From assembly GCA_964370235.1 (NCBI GenBank), contig CAYJIL010000010.1, forward strand, positions 1-36,656: a DNA stretch of 36,656 bases, in the 5' to 3' direction. The notes below the pieces were generated by a model. The model saw nothing but the letters and a program-made list of their open reading frames with translations. It searched no databases and was not told the origin of the DNA. Below, one piece after another: positions 24,441 through 32,720 of this stretch (its first letter is position 1; every line of letters begins with the position of its first letter). This DNA is from CAYJIL01 sp964370235 (lineage in GTDB: Bacteria > Bacteroidota > Bacteroidia > Bacteroidales > Rikenellaceae). The position numbers were made by a program, and so were the translations under genes.

Positions 24441-24895
24441 TACTTAATCTCGTTTAGTTTAATCTCTTTTGGTGATTGCGCAGCGTGAGGGTGCTCTGCA
24501 CCTTCGTAAATCTTAAGGTTTGTTAGAAGAACCGAAGCAAGACGGTTCTTAGGTAGCATACCTTTAACTGCGTGTTGAATAACGAACTCAGGGCGACGCT
24601 CCATCATACTCTCTGGAGTTGCGAAACGCTGTCCACCTGGGTAACCTGTGTGACGTACATATACTTTGTCCGTCATCTTCTTACCTGTAAATTTAATTTT
24701 GTCTGCGTTGATGATAATTACGTTGTCACCGCAATCCACGTGTGGCGTAAAAGAAGGCTTGTGCTTTCCTCTAAGAATCTTTGCCACCTGGCTTGCAAGA
24801 CGACCTAGTATAGCATCAGTAGCATCGATGATTACCCACTCTTTGGTAACATCAGCTGGCTTTACAGATAGGCTCTTGTAGCTTAATGAATCCAC
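24440..24895 (-). CDS. rplM: 50S ribosomal protein L13
   Basis: 151 residues. Seen are WVIIDATDAILGRLASQVAKILRGKHKPSFTPHVDCGDNVIIINA, the VYVRHTGYPGG segment and the VKGMLPKNRLA signature. It is the first gene of rplM-rpsI-rpsB-tsf, with a -7 box at 24964-24971 and a leader of about 60 bases holding two small hairpins. Confidence 0.98.
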   Translation of the reverse strand: MDSLSYKSLSVKPADVTKEWVIIDATDAILGRLASQVAKILRGKHKPSFTPHVDCGDNVIIINADKIKFTGKKMTDKVYVRHTGYPGGQRFATPESMMERRPEFVIQHAVKGMLPKNRLASVLLTNLKIYEGAEHPHAAQSPKEIKLNEIK

Positions 24896-24927
24896 TGTTT
24901 CTCTTGTTTTTAGTTAATACTATTATC

Positions 24928-24959
24928 TGTCTGATCCGACATATTCCCATATAATTGGG
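24928..24959 (-). promoter_or_regulatory. Two small hairpins in the rplM leader
   Basis: In the minus-strand RNA, CCCA...TGGG (24959-24946, 6-base loop) is followed by TGTC...GACA (24941-24928, 6-base loop). Each stem is 4 bp. They lie between the proposed transcription start and the rplM ATG at 24895 and could be an L13 autoregulatory leader, but stems this short can occur by chance. Confidence 0.35.
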
Positions 24960-24963
24960 CTTG

Positions 24964-24971
24964 CAAAATTA
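24964..24971 (-). promoter_or_regulatory. -7 box of the rplM operon
   Basis: Minus-strand TAATTTTG matches TAnnTTTG. The region upstream is very A/T rich without a clear TTTG at standard spacing. Transcription would begin near 24957, giving a leader of about 60 bases. Confidence 0.5.
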
Positions 24972-25014
24972 ATAATTATTTATGAAAATAAAAATTTTAT
25001 GTGCTTTTTTATCC

Positions 25015-25050
25015 AAAAACAGAGGCTATTAACGATTTAACAAGCCTCTG
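25015..25050 (-). terminator. Terminator after the methyltransferase gene
   Basis: CAGAGGCT (25020-25027) pairs perfectly with AGCCTCTG (25043-25050), with a further TTAA/TTAA inner stem, and five U follow on the minus strand. It closes the six-gene run that begins at trxB, 22 bases after the last stop. Confidence 0.88.
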
Positions 25051-25072
25051 CAACTCTTATAATTGACAACAA

Positions 25073-25960
25073 TTACACAGCTAGCTCGATGCGAGCATAC
25101 ACTCCTAGCGGCAGGTGTTTACCAAAACTATCGGTAACATATAGCTCGCCAAAAGATATTTTTTGCTCACCAAATATATTTACCAAAATACCTCTAGCTA
25201 GCATAGCCGAAAGCCCCATTGAGTATAGGTTTAGAACCAAAAAGCCACCCGGCTCTAGTATCTCCTTACACATCTCTAGCATTGGATATATATCTTGTTC
25301 GAGTATCCACTTCTCGCCATCGGCTCCACGACCATAGGCTGGTGGATCGAGTATTATACCATAGTACTTATTACCACGGCGCACCTCTTTACCAACAAAT
25401 TTGCGAGCATCCTCTACAATCCAGCGCACTCCATCGAGTCCCGATGCTTCCATATTGCCTCGTGACCACGTTACAACTTGCTTAACCGAGTCGACATGAG
25501 TTACACTTGCACCTGCCGACGCAGCAGCCAAGGTAGCACCGCCCGTATAGGCAAATAGGTTTAGCACCTTGCAAGCGCCCTTTGCCTCTACCATATCATA
25601 TATGTAGTTCCAGTTTGCAGCTTGCTCGGGGAATAGACCAACGTGCTTAAACGAAGTCATAGCAAGACGAAGCGATAGTGCCATTTTTTTGTAGTTATAA
25701 CCAATGTTCCACGACTGTGCAACACCACGCTTTAATAACCATTCGCCACGATCTTCGGAGTTACCATCTTTTTTGAAGTAACCATGTGCTATCTCGTCCC
25801 ACTTTTGTGTAGGCATAGATTTTGCCCACAGAGCCTGAGGCTCGGGGCGTGCCACCACTAGATCGCCAAAACGCTCTAACTTTTCTCTATCTCCACAATC
25901 GATTAGCTCATAATCATCCCACTGTGGGGTAATAAGCCTAGGGCTCAACTCTTCACTCAT
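25073..25960 (-). CDS. Class I SAM-dependent methyltransferase, RlmI/RlmK-like
   Basis: 295 residues. SAM-binding motif I is VLNLFAYTGGATLAAA (about 132-147), motif II VTHVDSVKQVV with D157, and the catalytic-loop motif is DPPAYGRG (205-212), the DPPxF/Y type of the RlmI group of 23S rRNA cytosine-C5 methyltransferases and related enzymes. The N-terminal PUA domain of RlmI is missing; instead about 100 residues with HGYFKKDGNSEDRGEWLLKRG precede the Rossmann fold. An RNA target is likely but not proven. Start is 3 bases after the U32 gene stop, so co-transcribed; the U32 neighbour is itself related to an rRNA-modifying protein. Confidence 0.88.
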   Translation of the reverse strand: MSEELSPRLITPQWDDYELIDCGDREKLERFGDLVVARPEPQALWAKSMPTQKWDEIAHGYFKKDGNSEDRGEWLLKRGVAQSWNIGYNYKKMALSLRLAMTSFKHVGLFPEQAANWNYIYDMVEAKGACKVLNLFAYTGGATLAAASAGASVTHVDSVKQVVTWSRGNMEASGLDGVRWIVEDARKFVGKEVRRGNKYYGIILDPPAYGRGADGEKWILEQDIYPMLEMCKEILEPGGFLVLNLYSMGLSAMLARGILVNIFGEQKISFGELYVTDSFGKHLPLGVYARIELAV

Positions 25961-25963
25961 ACT

Positions 25964-27772
25964 CTATTTTATTTTCTCTTTATATACTACTCTCATTTGA
26001 CACTTTGCACAATCGAATTCGAGCTTAAAGCGGTGTGCACCGTTTTTTATATATAGCTCGCCTTTGCGACCACCCTCTTTTAGACACTCGCCCATTTGGC
26101 GGCGAATACAGTAACTTGTGGTCATGGCATCAATGCCAATATAGTTATCCTGCAACTCAACACCACTGTCTATGTGTTTGGCTCCTGCCTCTTGGTAGAA
26201 AGCAAGGCTCTTTGAGTTTGTAACATTATATTTGTAGTCGATGTTTTGTGGTGCACCAACAGCCACCATAGAAGATATACTCTCGCCCACATATTGCTTT
26301 AATCGCTCGCTCTCTAGGGCTTCGAGCAACTCTCGACGAAGACTGTTGATTTGTGAAATTGGCAAAAACTGTGGCTCACCCACAACCTCAACTGCCGTTA
26401 CACAAAACATAGTACCCCCGCTCTTTGCAAACTGAGACTGCAAATTATCTATAAATCGCTGCATATTAGACGGTGCCTCGGGCACTATTTCGTGCTCGAC
26501 AACACAGCTACAACCAGTCATATCTTGGGCAGTTAACACCAAGCTGCTATCTTTAAAACAAACCTCAACCTTTGTATCGATTTGCCTTATAAGTTTTGAT
26601 GACAATATCTTATCAACTCCTTTTTTATCGTAGTTACGATATAGCTTCATGCCTTTTATAATGCCCTCCATTTTGTTTGGAGTAACACGATTGCCATTGG
26701 CTCCATTTATGTTGGTAGCAGCCATATGCCCCGACACACTATACAGCACAACACCATCGCCTGCTGCTAGCTCGGCAGCCATTCCCTTTAGTGTAAAACT
26801 ATCACGCCCAACAGAATCTACCTCGCCAATATATGCTCCCACGCTGCGCCCCGTGTCAAAAGAGGCAGCCGAAACCGAGCGCTCGAGCAGGTTAAAGGTT
26901 GTGAAACCACGAGAGAATGTCACCTCGGGCGATGGAGTAAAGTCTACTCTACTAACACCACTCGATGCTCTCACATAGCTATCGCTAGAGTCAATCAAGG
27001 CGTCAATCTGCTTGCGATAATAGGCAACACTATTTCTTAGGTACGCCATATCTTTGAGCCTCCCCTCTATCTTGAATGAGTTAACACCAGCTACTGCTAG
27101 CTGCGACAGATGTGCCGAAAGGTTTAAATCCTTTAGCGAAAGCAGGTGTTTGTCTGCCAAAAGCACCTTGCCCGATGCATCTTCGAGATTAAATCTCGAA
27201 CGGCACGGCTGGCTACAACACCCCCTATTACCGCTACGAGAAGATACAATCTCGCCCATATAGCACTTACCACTAGTCGAAACACATATTGCACCATGCA
27301 CAAACGCCTCTATGTCTACTTTGACAGCCGCCCCAATAGCCTCGATTTGGTCAAGCGACAAGCCTCTCTCTAGCACTATGCGGCTAAAACCACACTCTGC
27401 CAAAAACACAGCTCTCTCAACCGAATCACAACTCATTTGGGTAGAGGCATGCAGGGCAATATCGAGCCCCATGGTTGCATATGCCATATCCTGAACAATG
27501 AGCGCATCGACCCCCAACTCAATTAGCGAACGTGCGACTTGCTCTGCCTTTGATAATTCATCCTCAAAAAGCACCGTATTCATAGCCACAAACACACGTA
27601 CACCATAGCGATGGGCATAACGCACAAGTGCGGCTATATCATCCATGCTATTGTGTGCGGCTGTGCGTGCCGAGAAACCGGGCCCACCAATATATACGGC
27701 ATCGGCACCAGCATCTATGGCTGCTATTCCGTGCTCCAGATCTTTGGCAGGAGCCAAAAGTTCAAGAATCAT
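25964..27772 (-). CDS. Peptidase U32 family protein, RlhA-like
   Basis: 602 residues. The N-terminal TIM-barrel-like domain begins LELLAPAKDLEHGIAAIDAGADAVYIGG and carries the U32 signature EAFVHGAICVSTSGKCYMGE (about 156-174). Cysteines at C170, C185, C186 and C190 (RGCCSQPC), and a C-terminal pair in DCAKC, could bind an Fe-S cluster or metal. Despite the peptidase name, E. coli relatives RlhA and TrhP hydroxylate rRNA or tRNA pyrimidines; the length and C-terminal extension (DUF3656-like) fit RlhA best, suggesting 23S rRNA 5-hydroxycytidine formation. It lies 3 bases after rdgB and 3 before an RNA methyltransferase-like gene. Exact activity is uncertain. Confidence 0.88.
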   Translation of the reverse strand: MILELLAPAKDLEHGIAAIDAGADAVYIGGPGFSARTAAHNSMDDIAALVRYAHRYGVRVFVAMNTVLFEDELSKAEQVARSLIELGVDALIVQDMAYATMGLDIALHASTQMSCDSVERAVFLAECGFSRIVLERGLSLDQIEAIGAAVKVDIEAFVHGAICVSTSGKCYMGEIVSSRSGNRGCCSQPCRSRFNLEDASGKVLLADKHLLSLKDLNLSAHLSQLAVAGVNSFKIEGRLKDMAYLRNSVAYYRKQIDALIDSSDSYVRASSGVSRVDFTPSPEVTFSRGFTTFNLLERSVSAASFDTGRSVGAYIGEVDSVGRDSFTLKGMAAELAAGDGVVLYSVSGHMAATNINGANGNRVTPNKMEGIIKGMKLYRNYDKKGVDKILSSKLIRQIDTKVEVCFKDSSLVLTAQDMTGCSCVVEHEIVPEAPSNMQRFIDNLQSQFAKSGGTMFCVTAVEVVGEPQFLPISQINSLRRELLEALESERLKQYVGESISSMVAVGAPQNIDYKYNVTNSKSLAFYQEAGAKHIDSGVELQDNYIGIDAMTTSYCIRRQMGECLKEGGRKGELYIKNGAHRFKLEFDCAKCQMRVVYKEKIK

Positions 27773-27775
27773 AAA

Positions 27776-28357
27776 TTACTTCTCTCTACTATTTAAAAAT
27801 TCGACAAGGGCTGCAACTGCTCGCCCTCTGTGCGATATAGCGTTCTTGGTATCGGCATCCATCTGTGCAAAGGTAATATCATAACCATCGGGAACAAATA
27901 TTGGATCATAACCAAAACCCTCGGCTCCGCTCTGTTCACGAGTTATTGTGCCATCGACACGCCCTTCGAACTGATACTCCTTGCCACCCAAAATTAAAGT
28001 GATAATGGTGCGAAAGCAGGCACGACGATTATCGTTACCCTCTAGGTTTTTGAGCAAAAGAGCCATATTGTCTTGTGCACTCTTGCTCTCTCCTGCATAG
28101 CGTGCCGACAAAACTCCCGGTTCGCCACCCAGCGCTTCAACCTCTAGCCCAGTGTCATCGGCAAAACAATCGCACCCTTTTCTGTCATACAGATAGCGTG
28201 CCTTTTGCTGCGAATTACCCTCTAGGGTTGGCATATCTTCGGGTATATCCTCGCTAATTCCTATATCGGCAGGTGTTAGCAGCTTATAGCCATCTAACAT
28301 GCGCTCTACTTCGAATAGCTTGTTGCGATTACCTGTTGCAAATATTATCTCTTTCAT
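27776..28357 (-). CDS. rdgB: Non-canonical purine NTP pyrophosphatase (RdgB/HAM1)
   Basis: Hydrolyses ITP, dITP and XTP to monophosphates, keeping deaminated purines out of nucleic acids. 193 residues, normal length. Motifs: FATGNRNKLFEVERML at the N-terminus, FADDTGLEVEALGGEPGVLSARYAG (catalytic D in ADDTG), GFGYDPIFVP and the C-terminal SHRGRAV. It lies 7 bases after uvrC and 3 before the U32 gene. Confidence 0.97.
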   Translation of the reverse strand: MKEIIFATGNRNKLFEVERMLDGYKLLTPADIGISEDIPEDMPTLEGNSQQKARYLYDRKGCDCFADDTGLEVEALGGEPGVLSARYAGESKSAQDNMALLLKNLEGNDNRRACFRTIITLILGGKEYQFEGRVDGTITREQSGAEGFGYDPIFVPDGYDITFAQMDADTKNAISHRGRAVAALVEFLNSREK

Positions 28358-28364
28358 ATGGTAT

Positions 28365-30182
28365 TTACTCTTTAAAGTGTTCTATTATTTTCTCGGCTCT
28401 TGCTTTGCCTACTACCTCGGCAAGTTCTTCGAGCGATGCCTCTCTCACCTTTTTTGCACTCTTGAATCGAGTAAGCAATTTGGCGATAGATTTGCTACCA
28501 AGCCCCTCTATGCCATCAAGCGAACTCACCAGAGCACCTTTTGATCGACGATTACGATGGAAAGTGATACCAAAGCGGTGTGCCTCGTCCCTTATGTGCA
28601 TTAGCACCTTGAGTGTTTGACCACTCTTTTGCAGTATATGTGGAATTGATTCTCCGGGATAGAATATCTCTTCGAGCCGTTTGGCTAGGCCAATGATTGG
28701 GACTTTGTGCTGAATACCCAGCTCTACCAAAACATCATAAGCACTACTTAACTGCCCTTTACCTCCGTCTACAACAATGAGATCGGGTAAATCTCCCCCT
28801 TCTTCTAGCAATCTACTATAACGACGTGTTAGAGTCTCTTTCATAGATGCAAAATCGTCTATCCCCACCACACTTTTTATGTTGAAGTGGCGATACTCCT
28901 TTTTGCTTGGCTTGCCATCCCTAAATACCACACACGAAGAAACTGGATATTTGCCTTGTATATTAGAGTTATCAAAACATTCGATATGGCGTGGCTGTAC
29001 ATCTAGCATTAGATCGGCTTTCATACCGCTCATCAACCTTTCGGTGTGTAGCTCGGGATCTACTCTCTCTATTTGCTTTAGGCGTTCGAGACGGTGTATT
29101 CGACAGTTTTTTTGTGCCAGTTCTAGCAGTTTTAACTTATCGCCTCGTTGTGGAACGGTAAAGTTAACCCCTTCGAAGTACCCCTCATTAACGTGCGATT
29201 GCACCACCACTTCGGGCGATAGCTTGCGATCGAGCCTCTCCATAATTGTATTAATGGCATAGGGCAATAGCTCGCTTTCGCTCTCCTCGATAGCTAGTTT
29301 TAACTCTAGTGTGTAGGAGTATATTACCGCACCTTGCTTTACATACATATAGTTGCAATAGCATAGCGAACCATCTACCATTAGGTAGAAGATATCCATG
29401 TTTGAATAGGTGGGCGATACAATTACCGAACGGCTCTCATAGCCCTCTAGCCACTCTATTCTCTCCTTATATTTTTGTGCTTTTTCAAACAATAGGTCGG
29501 TGGCAGCGGCTATCATCTTCTCTTTTAAATAGCTCTCGGCCTCTCGCATATTACCTTTGAGTGTCGAACGTGCCATCTGCACATCTTCTTGATACTCCTC
29601 CCAAGTAATTTTGCCAACACATGGCCCTTTGCAGTTGCCAATATGGTATTCGAGACACAAGTCAAATTTGCCTTGGCGAATGCCCTCTTGCGATAACCTA
29701 AGCGAACAACGCCTAATAGAATATAGGCGCACTACCATATCTAGCAACATCTTTTGCATAGATGACGATGAGTAGGGCCCAAAATATGTAGAACCATCCT
29801 TTACCACACGACGAGTAGATAACACCCTAGGGTATGGCTCGTTGCGAACCACTATCCACGGATAACTCTTGTCGTCACGCAGCAGAATGTTATATCTAGG
29901 CTTTAGAGATTTAATCATGTTGTTCTCTAGCAAAAGAGCATCGCTCTCGCTAAAGACAACCGTATGCTCTAGGTCAACAGCCTTTGAGACCATAATTGCT
30001 ACCTTGCGTTGAAGCTGGGTAGCTGCCAAAAAATATGAGGCAACCCTTTTGCGTAGGCTCTTTGCCTTACCCACATAGATTACCTCGCCGCTCTCGTCCA
30101 AAAAGCGGTAGACACCGGGCTCGTCCGGAAGAAGGCGAACCTTCTCCCTGAGCCTCTCTCTTATTTCTGCCTTAGTAGACAT
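28365..30182 (-). CDS. uvrC: Excinuclease ABC subunit C
   Basis: Makes both incisions in UvrABC nucleotide excision repair. 605 residues. The GIY-YIG nuclease domain is at about 15-95 (PDEPGVYRFLDESGEVIYVGKAKSLRKRVASYF), then a Cys-rich segment (CSLRLSQ...CLEYHIGNCKGPC, about 155-190), a UVR-like linker, the RNase H-like 3' nuclease domain (ECFDNSNIQGKYPVSSCVVF, DLIVVDGGKGQLSSA) and C-terminal helix-hairpin-helix motifs (LDGIEGLGSKSIAKLLTRF, about 553-600). It lies 6 bases after the M23 lipoprotein gene and 7 before rdgB. Confidence 0.98.
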   Translation of the reverse strand: MSTKAEIRERLREKVRLLPDEPGVYRFLDESGEVIYVGKAKSLRKRVASYFLAATQLQRKVAIMVSKAVDLEHTVVFSESDALLLENNMIKSLKPRYNILLRDDKSYPWIVVRNEPYPRVLSTRRVVKDGSTYFGPYSSSSMQKMLLDMVVRLYSIRRCSLRLSQEGIRQGKFDLCLEYHIGNCKGPCVGKITWEEYQEDVQMARSTLKGNMREAESYLKEKMIAAATDLLFEKAQKYKERIEWLEGYESRSVIVSPTYSNMDIFYLMVDGSLCYCNYMYVKQGAVIYSYTLELKLAIEESESELLPYAINTIMERLDRKLSPEVVVQSHVNEGYFEGVNFTVPQRGDKLKLLELAQKNCRIHRLERLKQIERVDPELHTERLMSGMKADLMLDVQPRHIECFDNSNIQGKYPVSSCVVFRDGKPSKKEYRHFNIKSVVGIDDFASMKETLTRRYSRLLEEGGDLPDLIVVDGGKGQLSSAYDVLVELGIQHKVPIIGLAKRLEEIFYPGESIPHILQKSGQTLKVLMHIRDEAHRFGITFHRNRRSKGALVSSLDGIEGLGSKSIAKLLTRFKSAKKVREASLEELAEVVGKARAEKIIEHFKE

Positions 30183-30188
30183 TTGATA

Positions 30189-31199
30189 TTATTTTACCTT
30201 GATCTTTTGACCTAGGCGAAGTGTCGAATTTTCGGATATGCCATTCAAGCGGCATAGTTCCTTTACGGTAGTGCTATACTTGCGAGCAATACCATATAGT
30301 GTGTCACCGCTAGTTACGGTGTGTGTTTTGCCACTAGATTTGGTATCCTTAGTAGCAGTTTTTTTGGGAGCTGGCGATTTTTCGGCTTTCGAAAACTCAC
30401 GATAAGCACCCTTTGTTACATATACTTTACTACCTGCCGATGCACGTGAAACGTACAAGTCTTGGCTTTGTAGCTTGTGCCCGTGAACATCTATCAACAA
30501 ATTGGGATCGATTACCTGTCCCGCTATGCGCACCTCAAAGTGTAGGTGGTCGGTAGTTGCACGCCCCGTTCTACCTGCAAGAGCAATAGCTTCGCCTGCC
30601 TTTACGGTTTGGTTTACCTTTACTAGGTTTTTGTGGTTGTGCGAATATACTGTTTCGAGACCATTATAGTGTCTCACTACAATTACATTGCCATAGCCAC
30701 TATATGGGCGTGAAAGACGCACTACTCCATCAAAAGCAGCATATATCTCTTCGCCACGCTTACCTCGAATGTCGACCCCCGTGTGCATACGACCTCGCCT
30801 CATGCCATAGTTCGATAGAAACTCGCCTTTGAGCGGATATACAAACGTGCTCTCCATCTTTGACAAAGGTACTATAAAGCGATCTCTGTCACCAAAAGGG
30901 TTGTGCTCCTTGGTAGAGATGTGCTGTGTAGCTATGCCCGAAAATTGCATTTCGCTAGGTACTTCGCTAACAAACTCACCCTCGAGCTTGCGATACTCGG
31001 CACTACTCTCTAGCGATTCGACTATTTGGCTCCACGAACGATTTTTTTTGCGCTTAGAGCTACGCTCGGGGTAGTAGGTCTCTTCGACCTTTACTAGCTC
31101 GCTCCCCCCATTCGAGGCAGATGATGCACTCTTTGATGGTGGTTTCGAACAAGAGACAGCAGCCAAAAGCAGCGATACAACAACAATTCTTGTTACCAT
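30189..31199 (-). CDS. M23 peptidase lipoprotein with LysM domain (NlpD-like)
   Basis: 336 residues from the ATG at 31199. Lipoprotein signal VTRIVVVSLLLAAVSC places the lipidated Cys at 17, followed by a Ser/Lys-rich linker. The M23 domain (about 120-235) has H139 and D143 in MHTGVDIRG and HLHFEV (H218, H220), the LytM zinc-site pattern, so it may be an active endopeptidase, unlike degenerate NlpD/EnvC activators. A basic linker (about 260-290) leads to a C-terminal LysM repeat (HTVTSGDTLYGIARKYSTTVKELCRLNG... LGQKIKVK). Role: peptidoglycan cleavage at the envelope or division site. A longer frame to 31250 is rejected because it overlaps trxB and lacks the signal. It lies 2 bases after the trxB stop. 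Confidence 0.93.
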   Translation of the reverse strand: MVTRIVVVSLLLAAVSCSKPPSKSASSASNGGSELVKVEETYYPERSSKRKKNRSWSQIVESLESSAEYRKLEGEFVSEVPSEMQFSGIATQHISTKEHNPFGDRDRFIVPLSKMESTFVYPLKGEFLSNYGMRRGRMHTGVDIRGKRGEEIYAAFDGVVRLSRPYSGYGNVIVVRHYNGLETVYSHNHKNLVKVNQTVKAGEAIALAGRTGRATTDHLHFEVRIAGQVIDPNLLIDVHGHKLQSQDLYVSRASAGSKVYVTKGAYREFSKAEKSPAPKKTATKDTKSSGKTHTVTSGDTLYGIARKYSTTVKELCRLNGISENSTLRLGQKIKVK

Positions 31200-31201
31200 A
31201 A

Positions 31202-32134
31202 TTACTCGATACCAGCAAGGAAACGTTCGCAATCTAGCGCAGCAATACAACCCGAACCTGCCGCAACAATTGCTTGGCGGTAGTGAGGATCACGCACATC
31301 GCCCGCTGCAAAAACACCTGCAATGTTTGTTTTTGATGTTACGTCAATTGTTTTAATGTAGCCTTGCTCGTCTAGCTCGATAAACTCTTTGAATAGCTCG
31401 GTATTTGGGTGGTGACCAATTGCCAAGAAGAAACCGTCAACATTAACAGTTACCTCGGCACCGCCCTCAATTGTAAGAATTGCACCCGTTACACCATTCT
31501 CGTCACCAATTACTTCTTTGGTGTTGTGGCCAAACAAAATTTCGATATTTGGGGTATTGAATACTTTATCTTGCATAGCTTTTGATGCACGAAGATGATC
31601 TTTGCGCACTACCATATATACCTTGTTACACAAACCTGCTAGGTAGCTAGCCTCTTCGCAAGCAGTGTCGCCACCACCCACTACAATAACGTCTTTTTTG
31701 CGATAGAAAAAGCCATCACACGTTGCACAAGCCGACACACCCATACCACGGAATTTGTACTCAGACTCTAGACCTAGGTACTTAGCCGTTGCACCAGTAG
31801 CAATGATAACGCTCTCTGCCTCGATTTGGTGGCTCTGGTCTACTTCGACCTTGAATGGACGAGCCGAAAAGTCAACAGCAGTTACAACACCAAAGCGAAT
31901 ATCGCTACCCAGTCTCTTTGCTTGTGCTTCAAACTCCTGCATCATAGCTGGACCACTTACACCATCGATATAACCCGGAAAGTTTTCGATATCGGTAGTT
32001 GTTGTTAACTGACCACCAGGCTCGATACCTTGGTAAAGAACTGGTGCTAGGTTTGCTCTCGATGCATATATTGCGGCAGTGTAACCAGCTGGGCCACTAC
32101 CTATAATCAGACATTTAATTTTCTCTGTAATCAT
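31202..32134 (-). CDS. trxB: Thioredoxin reductase
   Basis: NADPH-dependent flavoprotein that reduces thioredoxin, 310 residues. FAD-binding GSGPAGYTAA near the N-terminus, GGQLTTTTDIENFPG, the redox motif CATCDG (C136, C139), NADP-binding VVGGGDTACEEA, and the C-terminal FAAGDVRDPHYRQAIVAAGSGCIAA are all present. The ATG at 32134 is chosen; a TTG at 32170 upstream lies at the expected transcription start of the -7 box at 32175-32182. It is first in the run trxB / M23 / uvrC / rdgB / U32 / methyltransferase, all with gaps below 10 bases. Confidence 0.97.
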   Translation of the reverse strand: MITEKIKCLIIGSGPAGYTAAIYASRANLAPVLYQGIEPGGQLTTTTDIENFPGYIDGVSGPAMMQEFEAQAKRLGSDIRFGVVTAVDFSARPFKVEVDQSHQIEAESVIIATGATAKYLGLESEYKFRGMGVSACATCDGFFYRKKDVIVVGGGDTACEEASYLAGLCNKVYMVVRKDHLRASKAMQDKVFNTPNIEILFGHNTKEVIGDENGVTGAILTIEGGAEVTVNVDGFFLAIGHHPNTELFKEFIELDEQGYIKTIDVTSKTNIAGVFAAGDVRDPHYRQAIVAAGSGCIAALDCERFLAGIE

Positions 32135-32174
32135 TACTTTAATATTTAGACTGTTTGTAATTACTTTCAAAAGG

Positions 32175-32182
32175 CAAATATA
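32175..32182 (-). promoter_or_regulatory. -7 box of the trxB operon
   Basis: Minus-strand TATATTTG matches TAnnTTTG, with the start expected near 32168. No TTTG is visible at 19-23 bases; the region also holds the divergent queD promoter. Confidence 0.55.
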
Positions 32183-32213
32183 ATAATTTTATCGTTTTGG
32201 GAATATTATTTTG

Positions 32214-32221
32214 TACCTTTG
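32214..32221 (+). promoter_or_regulatory. -7 box of the queD-polA-mnmA run
   Basis: TACCTTTG matches TAnnTTTG, 27 bases before the queD ATG. A TTTG at 32196-32199 is only 14 bases away, so the -33 is uncertain. The box lies 31 bases from the divergent trxB -7 box. Confidence 0.6.
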
Positions 32222-32248
32222 TGGCTAGATTAATTTTATTTCTTAGCA

Positions 32249-32695
32249 ATGACAAGGATACGTGTTACAAAGGAGTTTAGCTTTGAGGCTGCTCACGCTC
32301 TTGATGGGTATGATGGTGCATGCAAGCATATGCACGGGCACTCCTATAAACTATATGTTACAGTGATAGGCTCTCCGCTAGAGGATAGCACTTCGCCCAA
32401 AGAGGGAATGGTTGTAGATTTCTCGCTACTAAAAGGCATCGTAAAGAGCAAGGTAGTAGATATTTTTGACCATGCTCTTGTAATGAGAGAGGGTGACACA
32501 AAAATTGCTCAACTAGAAGAGCAATTTGGCAATGTAGTAGTAGTACCCTACCGTCCAACGTGCGAATGTATGGTGGCAGATTTTGCTCAGAGAATAGCCT
32601 CGCAGCTACCTAGCGGAATCGAGCTCCACCACATAAAACTACACGAAACAGCCACTTCGTATGCCGAGTGGTATAGCTCCGACAACATACAATAA
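32249..32695 (+). CDS. queD: 6-carboxytetrahydropterin synthase / 6-pyruvoyl-tetrahydropterin synthase family
   Basis: Converts dihydroneopterin triphosphate, the FolE product, to 6-carboxy-tetrahydropterin on the way to queuosine. 148 residues. Zinc ligands H16, H29 and H31, catalytic C25 within C-x3-HGH (the spacing typical of QueD), the DFSLLK strand, D74-H75 in FDHALVM, and E133 in LHETATSYAEW are seen. It has its own promoter divergent from trxB; polA starts 25 bases after its stop. No preQ1-type riboswitch fits in the 27-base space from promoter to start. Confidence 0.94.
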   Translation: MTRIRVTKEFSFEAAHALDGYDGACKHMHGHSYKLYVTVIGSPLEDSTSPKEGMVVDFSLLKGIVKSKVVDIFDHALVMREGDTKIAQLEEQFGNVVVVPYRPTCECMVADFAQRIASQLPSGIELHHIKLHETATSYAEWYSSDNIQ

Positions 32696-32720
32696 AGTAA
32701 CCTCACGCCTAATAGACAAG

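Noticed and set aside
28879..29262. 127-codon open frame antisense to uvrC
   Set aside because: The opposite frame encodes conserved UvrC domains throughout; composition is that of a reverse-complement shadow.
32661..32720. N-terminal 20-residue extension of DNA polymerase I
   Set aside because: It overlaps queD and does not resemble PolA; the family start matches the ATG at 32721.
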